Shown one piece after another: positions 15,727 through 24,737 of a DNA stretch of 64,000 nt. The DNA is from Candidatus Rokuibacteriota bacterium. Its GTDB lineage: Bacteria; Methylomirabilota; Methylomirabilia; Rokubacteriales; CSP1-6. The stretch is from positions 116,214 to 180,213 of the forward strand of contig QHTE01000044.1 of the NCBI GenBank assembly GCA_003220685.1. Reading direction: 5' to 3'. Within the stretch, counting starts at the first letter, position 1. Every line of letters begins with the position of its first letter. The notes beneath the pieces were generated by a model, which ran no database searches, was not told the DNA's origin, and was given only the letters and a program-made list of their open reading frames with translations. The translations under genes and the position numbers were made by a program.

Positions 15727-16482
15727 ATGGCCTCCGACCCCACCCTGACCGTGTGCTCGGATCCCGCGGCGCTCGCCGAGACCGCCGCCAACCTCATCAT
15801 CGACGCCGCGACCGAGGCCGTGAGAGAGCGCGGCCGATTCATGCTGTGTCTCGCCGGAGGCGAGACGCCGCGCAAGACCTACGCGCTCCTCGCGCTCCCC
15901 GCGTTCAGCGAGCGCGTGCGGTGGGATCGCACGTGGGCGTTCTTCGGCGACGAGCGGGTCGTCCCGCCGGACCACGCGGAGTCGAACTACCGGATGGCTC
16001 ACGAGACGCTGCTGTCGCGCGTGCCGATTCCGCCGGCGCACATCCTCAGGATGCGCGGCGAGGAGGCCGATGCCGACTCCGCCGCCGCCGCGTACGCCGC
16101 GTCGCTGACCGAGGTGTTCGGCACTCGACGCGGAGAGCTGCCGCGCTTCGATCTCGTGCTCCTCGGCCTCGGCGTCGACGGACACACGGCGTCCCTGTTC
16201 CCGGGCTCGCCGGTCCTCCGCGAGGTCTTCCGCACCGTGGCCGCGGTGCACGTCGCCGCGGCCCAGATCCCGCAGCGGCTCACGCTCACGTTCCCCGTGC
16301 TCAACGCGGCCGCGCGCGTGATCTTCCTGGTCGCGGGCGCCGAGAAGGCGAAGATCGTCAAGGCGGTGCTCTCCGATCAGGCCGTGCTGCCCGCCGCGAT
16401 GGTCCGGCCGACCGACGGCGAGCTGATCTGGCTGGCCGACCGCGCCGCGGCAGCGCTCCATCCGATCGGAGGGGCGCGATAG
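15727..16482 (+). CDS. pgl: 6-phosphogluconolactonase (DevB/SOL type)
   Basis: 251 aa. Hydrolyses 6-phosphogluconolactone to 6-phosphogluconate in the oxidative pentose phosphate path. Family motifs: FMLCLAGGETPRKTYALLA (phosphate loop), WAFFGDERVVPPDHAESNY, and FDLVLLGLGVDGHTASLFPG. The ATG at 15727 is chosen; an earlier in-frame ATG would overlap the kinase by about 60 bp. Two bases separate its stop from the zwf start, so the two are surely co-expressed. Confidence 0.95.
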   Translation: MASDPTLTVCSDPAALAETAANLIIDAATEAVRERGRFMLCLAGGETPRKTYALLALPAFSERVRWDRTWAFFGDERVVPPDHAESNYRMAHETLLSRVPIPPAHILRMRGEEADADSAAAAYAASLTEVFGTRRGELPRFDLVLLGLGVDGHTASLFPGSPVLREVFRTVAAVHVAAAQIPQRLTLTFPVLNAAARVIFLVAGAEKAKIVKAVLSDQAVLPAAMVRPTDGELIWLADRAAAALHPIGGAR

Positions 16483-16484
16483 CG

Positions 16485-17981
16485 ATGCCGGCGCTCGCCG
16501 ACGAGCCCTTCACCCTGGTGATCTTCGGCGCCTCCGGCGACCTCACGCGCCGCAAGCTCGTCCCGGCGCTGTGGAGCCTCTACGCTGGGCGCACCCTGCC
16601 CGAGCCGTTCGCGATCATCGGCAGCGCGCGCAGCGCGGTGTCCGACGACGAGTTCCGCCGGCGCATGCGCGAGGCGGTGCGCGAGTTCGCGCGCGTGAAG
16701 CCGCCGTCGGCGAACGTCTGGGACCGCTTCGCGTCCTCGCTCTCGTACGTGAACGGCGACCCGGCCGACCTGGCGCTCTACGCCTCGCTCGAGCGCGCGC
16801 TGAGGGACATCGAGAAGGCGCGCCCCGGGCCCGCGAACCGTCTCTTCTACCTGGCGACGCCCCCCAGCCTGTACGACGCGATCGTCGAAAACCTGGGCGC
16901 CTCGGGGCTGGCGCGCCCGCAGGGCGGCTGGACCCGCGTCATCGTGGAGAAGCCGTTCGGGCACGACTACGAGAGCGCCCTCGCCCTCAACAGCCGGCTC
17001 GCCCGGGTCTTTCGCGAGGAGCAGATCTACCGGATCGATCACTACCTCGGTAAGGAGACCGTCCAGAACCTCCTCGTGCTCCGCTTCGCCAACGGCATCT
17101 TCGAGCCGCTGTGGAACCGGAATCACGTCGCCGAGATCCAGATCACGGTCGCCGAGTCAATCGGCGTCGAGACCCGCGGCGCCTATTACGAAGAAGCGGG
17201 CGCGCTGCGCGACATGATGCAGAATCACCTGCTCCAGCTCCTGTGCCTCATCGCGCTCGAGCCCCCGGTGACTTTCGACGCCGGCCCCGTCCACGACGAG
17301 AAGAACAAGGTGATGCGCGCGATCCGGCCCATCGACCCGCGCAAGGTGGACGAGGTCGCGCTCCGCGGCCAGTACGGGCCTGGGTTCGTCGGCGGCAAGC
17401 CGGTACCAGGCTATCGGCAGGAGAAAGGGGTCGCGCCGGACTCGAAGACCGAGACGTACGCCGCCTTGCGGCTGCAGGTCGACAACTGGCGCTGGGCCGG
17501 CGTGCCATTCTATCTGCGCACGGGCAAACGGCTGGCGAAGCGCGTGAGCGAGATCGCGATCCGCTTCCACCGCACCCCGCACATGATCTTCCACCGCGAC
17601 CCGGCCGGCGGCGTCGACCCCAACGAGCTCGTGATCCGCATCCAGCCGGACGAGGGCGTGGCGCTGACAGTGGCCGCGAAGATGCCGGGGCCGGAGCTCA
17701 AGCTCCTGCCCGTCGGCCTCGACTTTCGCTACGGCGAGGTCTTCGGCGCCGAGCCCCCGGAGGCGTACGAGCGGCTCCTGCTCGACGCGGTTCACGGAGA
17801 TTCGACGCTCTACGCGCGCGCCGATTGGGTCGAGCAGGCCTGGTCGCTTCTCAGTCCGGTGCTGGACGCCTGGGCGCACGACGGAGCGCCCGCGCCGTAT
17901 CTCTACGAGGCCGGCAGCTGGGGACCGGCGGAGGCCGACTCGTTCATCGCCCGCGACGGCGGGGCCTGGAGAACGCCCTAG
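16485..17981 (+). CDS. zwf: Glucose-6-phosphate 1-dehydrogenase
   Basis: 498 aa, the usual length. Converts glucose 6-phosphate to 6-phosphogluconolactone with NAD(P). NAD(P) fingerprint FTLVIFGASGDLTRRKL at residues 8-24, KPFGHD, the active-site motif YRIDHYLGKETVQNL near residue 182, and C-terminal FYLRTGKRLAKRV. GGAGGGG precedes the ATG. Third gene of the kinase-pgl-zwf group. No classical gnd stands beside it, though three 6PGDH-superfamily paralogues lie elsewhere in the window. Confidence 0.97.
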   Translation: MPALADEPFTLVIFGASGDLTRRKLVPALWSLYAGRTLPEPFAIIGSARSAVSDDEFRRRMREAVREFARVKPPSANVWDRFASSLSYVNGDPADLALYASLERALRDIEKARPGPANRLFYLATPPSLYDAIVENLGASGLARPQGGWTRVIVEKPFGHDYESALALNSRLARVFREEQIYRIDHYLGKETVQNLLVLRFANGIFEPLWNRNHVAEIQITVAESIGVETRGAYYEEAGALRDMMQNHLLQLLCLIALEPPVTFDAGPVHDEKNKVMRAIRPIDPRKVDEVALRGQYGPGFVGGKPVPGYRQEKGVAPDSKTETYAALRLQVDNWRWAGVPFYLRTGKRLAKRVSEIAIRFHRTPHMIFHRDPAGGVDPNELVIRIQPDEGVALTVAAKMPGPELKLLPVGLDFRYGEVFGAEPPEAYERLLLDAVHGDSTLYARADWVEQAWSLLSPVLDAWAHDGAPAPYLYEAGSWGPAEADSFIARDGGAWRTP

Positions 17982-17993
17982 CGAGGGCGCCGG

Positions 17994-18016
17994 GTCGGAG
18001 GAGATGCTCCCCCGAC
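17994..18016. terminator. Hairpin between convergent zwf and lipoprotein genes
   Basis: GTCGGAGGAG pairs with CTCCCCCGAC around ATG, ten pairs with one mismatch. It lies in the 48-bp gap between converging genes. There is no U-tract, so an intrinsic terminator is only likely from position and strength. Confidence 0.4.
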
Positions 18017-18029
18017 TCGACGTGCCCGG

Positions 18030-18434
18030 CTACTTCGTCGCCTGCTGCTGAGCGCGGCTGGCCGTCAGCTCGACGAAGGTATACCACCAGCCGTCGATCA
18101 GATGAACCTCGAGCGAGCTCCCGGACTTCTCGTAGACCTGCGTGATGCCATGGTCCGCGGTGGCGGTGCTGCTGACATGACGCCAGGCATTGGCCTCCAG
18201 AGTAGTCCGCATCGCGACACTCAAGCTGTCGACCTCCAGCCGGCCGCGATAGACGAGCCGCGCGGCCTTCACCGTCGGCGACTCGATGATCGTGGACTTG
18301 CTGGGCTGGTACGAGAGCCCCTTCGGCACCGGGATGTCTTCGAACTCGCTTCGAACGGGCCTGGACGACGTGGTAGCGCACCCGGCCGTGAGCGCAAGGA
18401 CGAGGAACGCGGCGACTAAATGTTGAATGCTCAT
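18030..18434 (-). CDS. Predicted lipoprotein of unknown function
   Basis: 134 aa. Lipoprotein signal peptide HLVAAFLVLALTAGC with lipobox LTAGC, then TTSSRPVRSEFEDIPVPKGL. The mature part is small and mixed alpha/beta with VYRGRLEVDSLSVAMRTTLE and TQVYEKSGSSLEVHL. It resembles small outer-membrane-directed lipoproteins often labelled DUF4810/DUF-type, but I do not recognise it firmly. The start follows TAGGCT by six bases with no ribosome site (leaderless pattern). Gln/Ala/Lys tail. Confidence 0.8.
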   Translation of the reverse strand: MSIQHLVAAFLVLALTAGCATTSSRPVRSEFEDIPVPKGLSYQPSKSTIIESPTVKAARLVYRGRLEVDSLSVAMRTTLEANAWRHVSSTATADHGITQVYEKSGSSLEVHLIDGWWYTFVELTASRAQQQATK

Positions 18435-18631
18435 GCTCGGAGCCTATCAAGGCCTCCACGACTGTCGCAAAGAAATTCGGGCCCCGCGGCCGGCGCGCGG
18501 GCCGCGGACCCGACTCGGACGACGACGTGCTCGCGTCCGAGACTCAACCGATTCTCACTCGTGCGGAAGATCGACGAAACGGTACCAGCGGTGAGTTCCC
18601 GTCCAGCGCCCTTCCGAGCGGCGAGGCGCGT

Positions 18632-19390
18632 CTAGCCGAGGACGGAATACCCGCCGTCCACAGGGATGGCGGTGCCGGTGACGAAGTCGGAGGCGGCGCT
18701 CGCCAGGAACACGGCCACGCCGGCCATGTCCTCGAGCGTGCCCCAGCGTCCGGCGGGCGTCCGCCGGAGCACGCTGTCGTGGAGCTCGGGGACCTGGCGG
18801 CGCGCGCCCCGGGTCAGATCGGTATCGATCCACCCCGGGAGCACCGCGTTGACCCGGATGTTGTCCCTGGCCCAGGCGGTCGCGAGCGATTTGGTCAGCT
18901 GGACGATCCCGCCCTTGCTCGGGCCGTACGCGGGGGAAAACGAGACGCCGAAGATCGACATCATGGAGCCGATGTTGATGATCTTGCCGCCCCCGGCCGC
19001 CTTCATCGGCCCGTAGGCCGCGCGCGAGCACAGGAAGGCGCTGGTGAGATTGGTGTCGAGGACGTGATGCCATTCGGCGAGCGTGTAGTCCTGAGGCTGC
19101 TTGCGGACGTTGGTGCCCGCGTTGTTCACGAGGATGTCGAGGCGACCGCACCGGTCGACCGTCGAGCGGATCAGCGCGTTGACCGACGCCTCGTCGGCCA
19201 CGTCGACGGCGATCGAGAGCGGCTGGCCGCCGAGCTTCTCGAGCGCGCGCACCGCGGCGTCGGACTTCGTCTGGTTACGGGCGGCGACGACCACGCGAGC
19301 GCCCGCGCCCGCCAGCCCCTGGGCCATGCCGAGGCCGATTCCGCCGTTGCCGCCGGTGACGATCGCGACCTTGCCCTTGAGATCGAACAT
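18632..19390 (-). CDS. Short-chain dehydrogenase/reductase (2-deoxy-gluconate/glucose dehydrogenase-like)
   Basis: 252 aa classical SDR. Cofactor motif VTGGNGGIGLG at 12-22, NNAG near 88, catalytic Ser region GSMMSIFG and YGPSKGG (Tyr-X3-Lys) near 155, closing IPVDGGYSVLG. Start ATG after GGAGGCATCC. A basic residue after the first beta strand (AARNQTK) suggests NADP preference. The 197 bp between it and the lipoprotein gene show no feature. Neighbouring dnaE2 ends 21 bp upstream but is unrelated in function. Confidence 0.92.
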   Translation of the reverse strand: MFDLKGKVAIVTGGNGGIGLGMAQGLAGAGARVVVAARNQTKSDAAVRALEKLGGQPLSIAVDVADEASVNALIRSTVDRCGRLDILVNNAGTNVRKQPQDYTLAEWHHVLDTNLTSAFLCSRAAYGPMKAAGGGKIINIGSMMSIFGVSFSPAYGPSKGGIVQLTKSLATAWARDNIRVNAVLPGWIDTDLTRGARRQVPELHDSVLRRTPAGRWGTLEDMAGVAVFLASAASDFVTGTAIPVDGGYSVLG

Positions 19391-19411
19391 GGATGCCTCC
19401 GGGGCTGCATC

Positions 19412-22400
19412 TTACCCGAAGTCGTGAGACGGCACGTGGTGCCCCAGCGCGGGAAGCCCCTGGGCGCGGCGCGCGCGCACGGAGATGACGCCGTCCTGCC
19501 GCTGGGCGACCCCGTCGACGAGAAGATATGGCTCGGACACCAGTGCCAGACGATGGCGCGCGAAGACCGGCGGGGTCACGATCACGTTCGCGATCCCCGT
19601 CTCGTCCTCGAGCGACAGGAAGACGAACCCCTTCGCAGTGCCCGGGCGCTGGCGGACGATGACGCTCCCGGCCACCTGGACCCGCGCGCCATCCTCCACG
19701 CCGGAGAGCTCCCGCGCGCTCAGCACGCCGCGGGCCCGGAGCGCCGCGCGGCGCAAGGTCATCGGGTGACGCCCGAGCGTCACGCTGGTGCCGGCGTAGT
19801 CGGCGGCGAGCCGCTCGACGTCGGTCATCTCGGCGAGCGGGCTCGGCTCGCGCGGCGGATCCGCAAACAACGGTCCGGGGTGCGGCACCGCCGCCGCCCA
19901 GAGATTCGTCCGCCGCGTGCCGCCGAGCGGGGCCAGCGCGCCGATGGCCGCCAGAGTCCCCAGCTCGTCGCGGTCGAGCTGGGCCCGGCGCGCGAGGTCG
20001 TGGATCGAGCTGAACGCGCGCGCCTCGCGCGCGTCGACGATCGCGCGGCCCACTCGCTCACGCAATCCCTTGACGTACCGCAAGCCCATCCGCATCGCCA
20101 GGCCTGTCGCGCTCGGCTCGATCGAGCACAGCCACTGCGAGCGCGTGACGTCGATCGGCAAGATGCGTAGCCCGTGGCGCTGCGCGTCCTTCACGATGGT
20201 CGCCGGGTGATAGAACCCCATCGGCTGGTTGTTCAGGAGCGACGCGTAGAACGCCGCGGAGTGGTGCACGCGCAGGTACGCGCTCGCGTAGGCGAGCAGC
20301 GCGAAGCTACTGGCATGGCTCTCAGGAAAGCCATACAGCGCGAACGCGGTGATCGCGTGGACGATCTCCTCGGCGGCGGCGCCGTGGATGCCCTGGCGCG
20401 CCATGCCCGCGCGCAGCTTCGTCTCGACCTCGGCCATCAGGCGCTCGCTGCGCTTGAAGCCGAACGCGCGCCGGAGCTCCTCGGCCTCCGTGGCCGTGAA
20501 GCCGGCGGTGACCATCGCCATCTTCAGGAGCTGCTCCTGGAAGAGCGGCACGCCGAGCGTGCGCCGCAGGATCGGCTCGAGGCTCGGATGCGGATACGTC
20601 ACGGGCTCGCGTCCGCGGCGGCGTCGGATGTAGGGATGGACCATGTCGCCCACGATCGGGCCGGGACGGATGATCGCGACCTGCACGACGAGGTCGTAGA
20701 ACCGCTCGGGCCGGACGCGGGGGAGCGTCGCCATCTGGGCGCGGCTCTCCACCTGGAACACGCCGATCGTGTCGGCCTCCTGCAGGCTCCGGTACACCGC
20801 GGGGTCGTCGGGCGGCAGCCGCGCCAGATCGACCGAGTCGCCCGTCTCGCGCACGAGCGTCAGCGAATCCTGGAGCACCGACATCATGCCGAGCCCGAGG
20901 AGATCGACCTTGACGATGCCGAGCCCCGCGCAGTCGTCCTTGTCCCACTGAACGACGACGCGCCCCGGCATCGTCGCGGGCTCGAGCGGCACGACGTCGT
21001 CGAGCCGACCCGCGGCGATCACCATCCCGCCCGAGTGCTGGCCGAGATGGCGCGGCAGATCCTGGATCCGCGTCCAGAGCGCGGCGAAGCGGCGGATGCG
21101 CGGCGAGGTCGGATCGCATCCGGCCTCGGGCAGATGCTTCGTCAGGAGCTCGTCCGGATCCTGATAGCCCCAGTTCGCGACGAGCTTGGCGAGCCGATCG
21201 CGCATGTCGCTCGGGAGCCCGAGCGCCTGGCCGACCTCGCGCGCCGCGCTCCGGCCTCGATACGTGATCACGTTGGCGGTCATTCCGGCGCCGAGCCGTC
21301 CGTAGCGACGGTAGACGTGCTGGATCACCGCTTCTCTGCGCTCGCCGCTCGGCAGATCCAGGTCGATGTCGGGCCACTCCCCGCGCGCCTCGCTCAAGAA
21401 CCGCTCGAACAAGAGCTCCATGCCGACCGGATCCACCGCCGTGATCCCGAGCGCGTAGCAGACCGCGCTGTTGGCCGCCGAGCCGCGGCCCTGGACCAGG
21501 ATGTCGTGGGTGCGGCAGTGCTCGACGATGTCCCAGACGATCAGGAAATAGCCCGCGAGGTCGAGCCGGCCGATGAGCTCGAGCTCGTGCGCGACCTGGC
21601 GTCGCGCGCGCGCGGCGAGTGAGCTCTCCTCGCCGTAGCGCGCCCGCACGCCGCGCTCGGTCAGCTCGCGCAGGTGTCCGAGCGGAGTCTGACCGGGCGG
21701 CAGCGGAAACTCCGGGAACCGATAGCCGAGGTCCTTCAGCGTGAAGGCGAGCCTCAACGCCAGCTCGCCGGCGTTGTCGAGGGCCTCGGGCAAGTCCCGG
21801 AACAGCTCGGTCATCGCGGCCGCACTCTTCAGCGAGCGCTCCCCATTCGCCAAGAGACGCCGGCCGGCGTGGTCGAGATCGGTCTTCTCGCGGATGCACG
21901 TGAAGACGTCGGCGAGCGAACGACCCTCCGGGCGCGCGAAGAGCGGCTGATTGGACGCGACCAGCGGCGCGCGGGCCGCGCGCGCGAGCGTCACCAGCCG
22001 CTGGAGCATCTGTTCTTGCTCGCGCGAGTAATGGCGCTGCACCTCGACGAAGCAGCTCGAGCGCCCGAAGAACGCAACCAGCTTTTCCAGAATCTGGCGG
22101 GCGCCGTCGTCGTCGCCGGCCGCGAGCCTCTGCGCGAGCGGGCCGCGCGCGCCGCCGGTGAGGCATACGAGCCCCGCGGTGCTCGGCTCGAGGTCGTCGA
22201 GGGCGAGCGCGGCCGAGCCTTTCGGGGCTCCGAGCTTCATGCGCGTGATCAGGCGGCAGAGGTTCTGGTATCCCTCGCGGTCTTCCACGAGCAGGGGCAG
22301 GCGCGAGCCGTCGGCCAGGGTGATCTCGCTGCCGACGATCGGCTTCACGCCCGCCTTCGTGGCGGCCCGAGCCAGCCGGGCCGCGCCGTACACCCCGTCG

Positions 22401-22519
22401 CGATCCACCAGGGCGATGGCGGGCATGTCGAGGCGCGCCGCCTCGGCGGCGAACGCCTCGGGATGCGCGGCGCCTTCGAGAAACGAGAACGCCGACTGCG
22501 CGTGGAGCTCGATGAACAC
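19412..22519 (-). CDS. dnaE2: Error-prone DNA polymerase III alpha-type, DnaE2
   Basis: 1035 aa. Catalytic polymerase of the ImuA-ImuB-DnaE2 damage-induced mutasome. PHP domain at the N terminus (ELHAQSAFSFLEGAAHPE), palm catalytic segment EWPDIDLDLPSGERRE near residue 385, QGRGSAANSAVCYALGI, and a C-terminal OB domain (GSVIVRQRPGTAKGFVFLSL). Length and lack of a beta-clamp-rich tail fit DnaE2 rather than replicative DnaE1. GTG start at 22519 lies two bases after the imuB stop; the longer open frame upstream is a shadow of imuB. Confidence 0.95.
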   Translation of the reverse strand: MFIELHAQSAFSFLEGAAHPEAFAAEAARLDMPAIALVDRDGVYGAARLARAATKAGVKPIVGSEITLADGSRLPLLVEDREGYQNLCRLITRMKLGAPKGSAALALDDLEPSTAGLVCLTGGARGPLAQRLAAGDDDGARQILEKLVAFFGRSSCFVEVQRHYSREQEQMLQRLVTLARAARAPLVASNQPLFARPEGRSLADVFTCIREKTDLDHAGRRLLANGERSLKSAAAMTELFRDLPEALDNAGELALRLAFTLKDLGYRFPEFPLPPGQTPLGHLRELTERGVRARYGEESSLAARARRQVAHELELIGRLDLAGYFLIVWDIVEHCRTHDILVQGRGSAANSAVCYALGITAVDPVGMELLFERFLSEARGEWPDIDLDLPSGERREAVIQHVYRRYGRLGAGMTANVITYRGRSAAREVGQALGLPSDMRDRLAKLVANWGYQDPDELLTKHLPEAGCDPTSPRIRRFAALWTRIQDLPRHLGQHSGGMVIAAGRLDDVVPLEPATMPGRVVVQWDKDDCAGLGIVKVDLLGLGMMSVLQDSLTLVRETGDSVDLARLPPDDPAVYRSLQEADTIGVFQVESRAQMATLPRVRPERFYDLVVQVAIIRPGPIVGDMVHPYIRRRRGREPVTYPHPSLEPILRRTLGVPLFQEQLLKMAMVTAGFTATEAEELRRAFGFKRSERLMAEVETKLRAGMARQGIHGAAAEEIVHAITAFALYGFPESHASSFALLAYASAYLRVHHSAAFYASLLNNQPMGFYHPATIVKDAQRHGLRILPIDVTRSQWLCSIEPSATGLAMRMGLRYVKGLRERVGRAIVDAREARAFSSIHDLARRAQLDRDELGTLAAIGALAPLGGTRRTNLWAAAVPHPGPLFADPPREPSPLAEMTDVERLAADYAGTSVTLGRHPMTLRRAALRARGVLSARELSGVEDGARVQVAGSVIVRQRPGTAKGFVFLSLEDETGIANVIVTPPVFARHRLALVSEPYLLVDGVAQRQDGVISVRARRAQGLPALGHHVPSHDFG

Positions 22520-22521
22520 GG

Positions 22522-24048
22522 TCAGTCGTAGAAGCCGTCGAGATACCAGTGGCCGGCCAGGCGGTCGCGGGCGAGCCGGCAAAGCGCGCCGTCGCCGAGG
22601 GCCACGTCCCACTCGTCGCGGGCCCACGCCTGCCGATCCCACCACTCGCCCGACGCCCGCCACGGGCCGGCCGAGGCCACGACGAGCCGCGCCTCGACGC
22701 GCACGGGGCGCTCGCCAATCGTCTCGACCTCCACGCGGCGCGCCGGCCGCATCCGACGCAGCGCGAGCCGCTGGCCGGACGCGGACGCCCCACCGGCCGA
22801 GGCGCGATTGCCGATCGGCGCCGCCGGATGATCGCTCGGCGGCGAGAACGCGAGCATCGCGAAGGCATCGGAGCGGTGCGAGTCGAGGAGCACGGGCGAT
22901 CCCAGATTGTCGGCGCCGACGAGGGCCGCGAGGCGCGCCAGCACCGTGACGAGATCGCGGGGGGCGGGCGCGGGCGGCTGCCAGAGCCCTCCCTGCCCCG
23001 CTTGCGTGCGGATCGGATGAGCGCTGATCGCCACGCGAGTCACGGCGGCGGGCGGCGGATTCGCTTCGAGGTCGAAGACCACCAAGGTGAGCATCGCCTT
23101 GAGCTCGCTCATCGGGTACGCGAGCGAGACGTCGCGCGCGTGATGGCCGCCGGAGGCGAGGCCGAGCCGGATCTCGAGCGAATCGGCCGCGAGCGACACC
23201 GCGGCGAGCCGCCGGCAGAGCCGCTCCAGCACGGTCTCGAGCACGCCCGCGAGGACCCCGAGCGAGTCGATCTCCCACTCGAGCCCCTGCGCTTCTTCCC
23301 AGAACGGCGGCGGCGTCCAGGGACGGAACGGGTCGCGGTCGAGACCGAGCGCCAGATCGTGAGCGCGGAGCCCTGGAGGCCCCAGGCGCGCGGCCAGGCC
23401 TTCACGAGGCAGCACGGCCAGCTCGCCAAGCGTTCGCACTCCCCACCGGCCGAGAGTCGCGGCGAGATCCGGAGCGAGGTCGAGGGCGGTGATGGGAATC
23501 TTCGCAAGCGTCGCGCGCTCGCGCCCGGGCGGGATGATCGTGACGGCGCCCGACTCGTTCACCGCCGCCATCCGCGCGGCGGTGCGGCTCGCCGCGAGCG
23601 CCACGCGCGGGATCAGCCCGATGGCTCGCACCTGATGCACCAGGCGCCGCCCGATCGCCGCGGGATCGCCGATGAGCCGCTCGAGGCCGACCGTTTCGAC
23701 GTACGCGAGCCCGGCGCCGCCGTCCTCGATCCGCGGCGAAACGGCCAGTGCGGCCTCGAGAAGCGCGTGGCGCGCCGAGGCGACGTATTCCTCAACCCGC
23801 AGTCGCGTCAGCAGCATCGGGCAGCGGGCCCGCGCCTCCGTCTGCGTCATGCCCGGACGCACTCCGTGCTCACGCGCCGCGGCGTTCGCCTCGATGGTCG
23901 TCATGACCGGAGCGCCTTCCCGCCCGTCGTTCGGGCGGTCGACCCTGGGATCGAGGATCGCCAGCGGGCGCTCGCGGAGCGCGGGCTCGCACCGCTCGAT
24001 GGCCGCGGCGTCGAAATGCTCGACCAGGACGCAGGCGAACCGGCTCAC
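22522..24048 (-). CDS. imuB: ImuB, catalytically inactive Y-family polymerase homologue
   Basis: 508 aa. Y-family fold without the catalytic carboxylates: the first motif reads FACVLVEHFDAAAIERC where active Y polymerases have DxDxFFA, and the SxDE motif is replaced by LAYVETVGLERLIG. Such loss defines ImuB, which bridges DnaE2 and the sliding clamp during translesion synthesis. Helix-hairpin-helix region LDLAPDLAATLGRWGVRTLG near 165-185. GTG start overlaps the imuA stop (GTGA). Confidence 0.92.
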   Translation of the reverse strand: MSRFACVLVEHFDAAAIERCEPALRERPLAILDPRVDRPNDGREGAPVMTTIEANAAAREHGVRPGMTQTEARARCPMLLTRLRVEEYVASARHALLEAALAVSPRIEDGGAGLAYVETVGLERLIGDPAAIGRRLVHQVRAIGLIPRVALAASRTAARMAAVNESGAVTIIPPGRERATLAKIPITALDLAPDLAATLGRWGVRTLGELAVLPREGLAARLGPPGLRAHDLALGLDRDPFRPWTPPPFWEEAQGLEWEIDSLGVLAGVLETVLERLCRRLAAVSLAADSLEIRLGLASGGHHARDVSLAYPMSELKAMLTLVVFDLEANPPPAAVTRVAISAHPIRTQAGQGGLWQPPAPAPRDLVTVLARLAALVGADNLGSPVLLDSHRSDAFAMLAFSPPSDHPAAPIGNRASAGGASASGQRLALRRMRPARRVEVETIGERPVRVEARLVVASAGPWRASGEWWDRQAWARDEWDVALGDGALCRLARDRLAGHWYLDGFYD

Positions 24049-24605
24049 GCGATCCACCAGCTCGACGGCTGCCGTTCGGGCGCGCCGCGGAGGGCGCGCA
24101 GGACTCGCGTCGTCGTGCGCACGCGCGCGAGCCGTGAGGGGGCCGGTCCCGGGCCGGCCCACTCGATCCCCTCTCGGAGCGTCTCGACGGCCAGCGCCGC
24201 GCTCGACCCGGTGAGCCGCCGACGACCGACGATCAGGAGCGCGACGTCGGTGCGTCGGACCGCGAACTTCAGCCGAAACGCCGCGGTCGTCGGCAGGCGC
24301 GGCACCCGCTCGCCCAGGTCCAGCGCGACCAGCGCGAATCCCGGACAGCGCACGAGCATGTCGGCAGCGCGAAGCGCCACCTCGCGATCGCTTCCGCAGC
24401 GGACCCACAGCAAGCGGCGTAGATCGATCCCGGCTTGCGCCGCCGATCCCGGATCGAAGATCTCTTCCGTGTCCACGAGCGCGGCGGTCTCGCCCCGGCC
24501 CACGACCTCGCCGAGACACGCGAGCAGATGGCTCGTGCGGCCGGATGAGAGCCCGCCGACGATCTCGGTGATCTCGCCTCGTATCGGCGCCACGCGGCTG
24601 CCCAT
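24045..24605 (-). CDS. imuA: ImuA/SulA-type RecA-like protein of the mutasome
   Basis: 186 aa, RecA-fold relative that starts the imuA-imuB-dnaE2 cassette. GEITEIVGGLSSGRTSHLLA occupies the Walker A place, but the invariant Lys is Arg (GGLSSGRTS). The Walker-B-like strand is GFALVALDLGERV, and ALLIVGRRRLTGSSAALAVE follows. The likely role is structural in the mutasome. Start ATG at 24605, six bases after TAGCTT and without a clear ribosome site. Confidence 0.85.
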   Translation of the reverse strand: MGSRVAPIRGEITEIVGGLSSGRTSHLLACLGEVVGRGETAALVDTEEIFDPGSAAQAGIDLRRLLWVRCGSDREVALRAADMLVRCPGFALVALDLGERVPRLPTTAAFRLKFAVRRTDVALLIVGRRRLTGSSAALAVETLREGIEWAGPGPAPSRLARVRTTTRVLRALRGAPERQPSSWWIA

Positions 24606-24611
24606 ACCTGA

Positions 24612-24617
24612 AAGCTA
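24612..24617 (-). promoter_or_regulatory. -10-like TAGCTT before imuA
   Basis: TAGCTT on the leftward strand ends six bases before the imuA ATG, the same geometry as other leaderless starts here. A partial dyad TCTAGTACTCG a little further upstream could be an SOS-type operator, but it matches no LexA box that I know. Confidence 0.4.
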
Positions 24618-24737
24618 ATCAGATGACGAGTACTAGACAAGAGTGAAGATGTTGGGGAACCGAGCGCAAAATGCCACTAGATGGTGGGCCTCAGCCCGGA
24701 AGACCGATCGGCTAGAATGCGAGCCCAGGAGGAGCCC

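Noticed and set aside
24618..24660. LexA box upstream of imuA
   Set aside because: A partial dyad around AGTACT exists, but it matches none of the LexA consensus sequences I know, so I do not annotate an SOS box.
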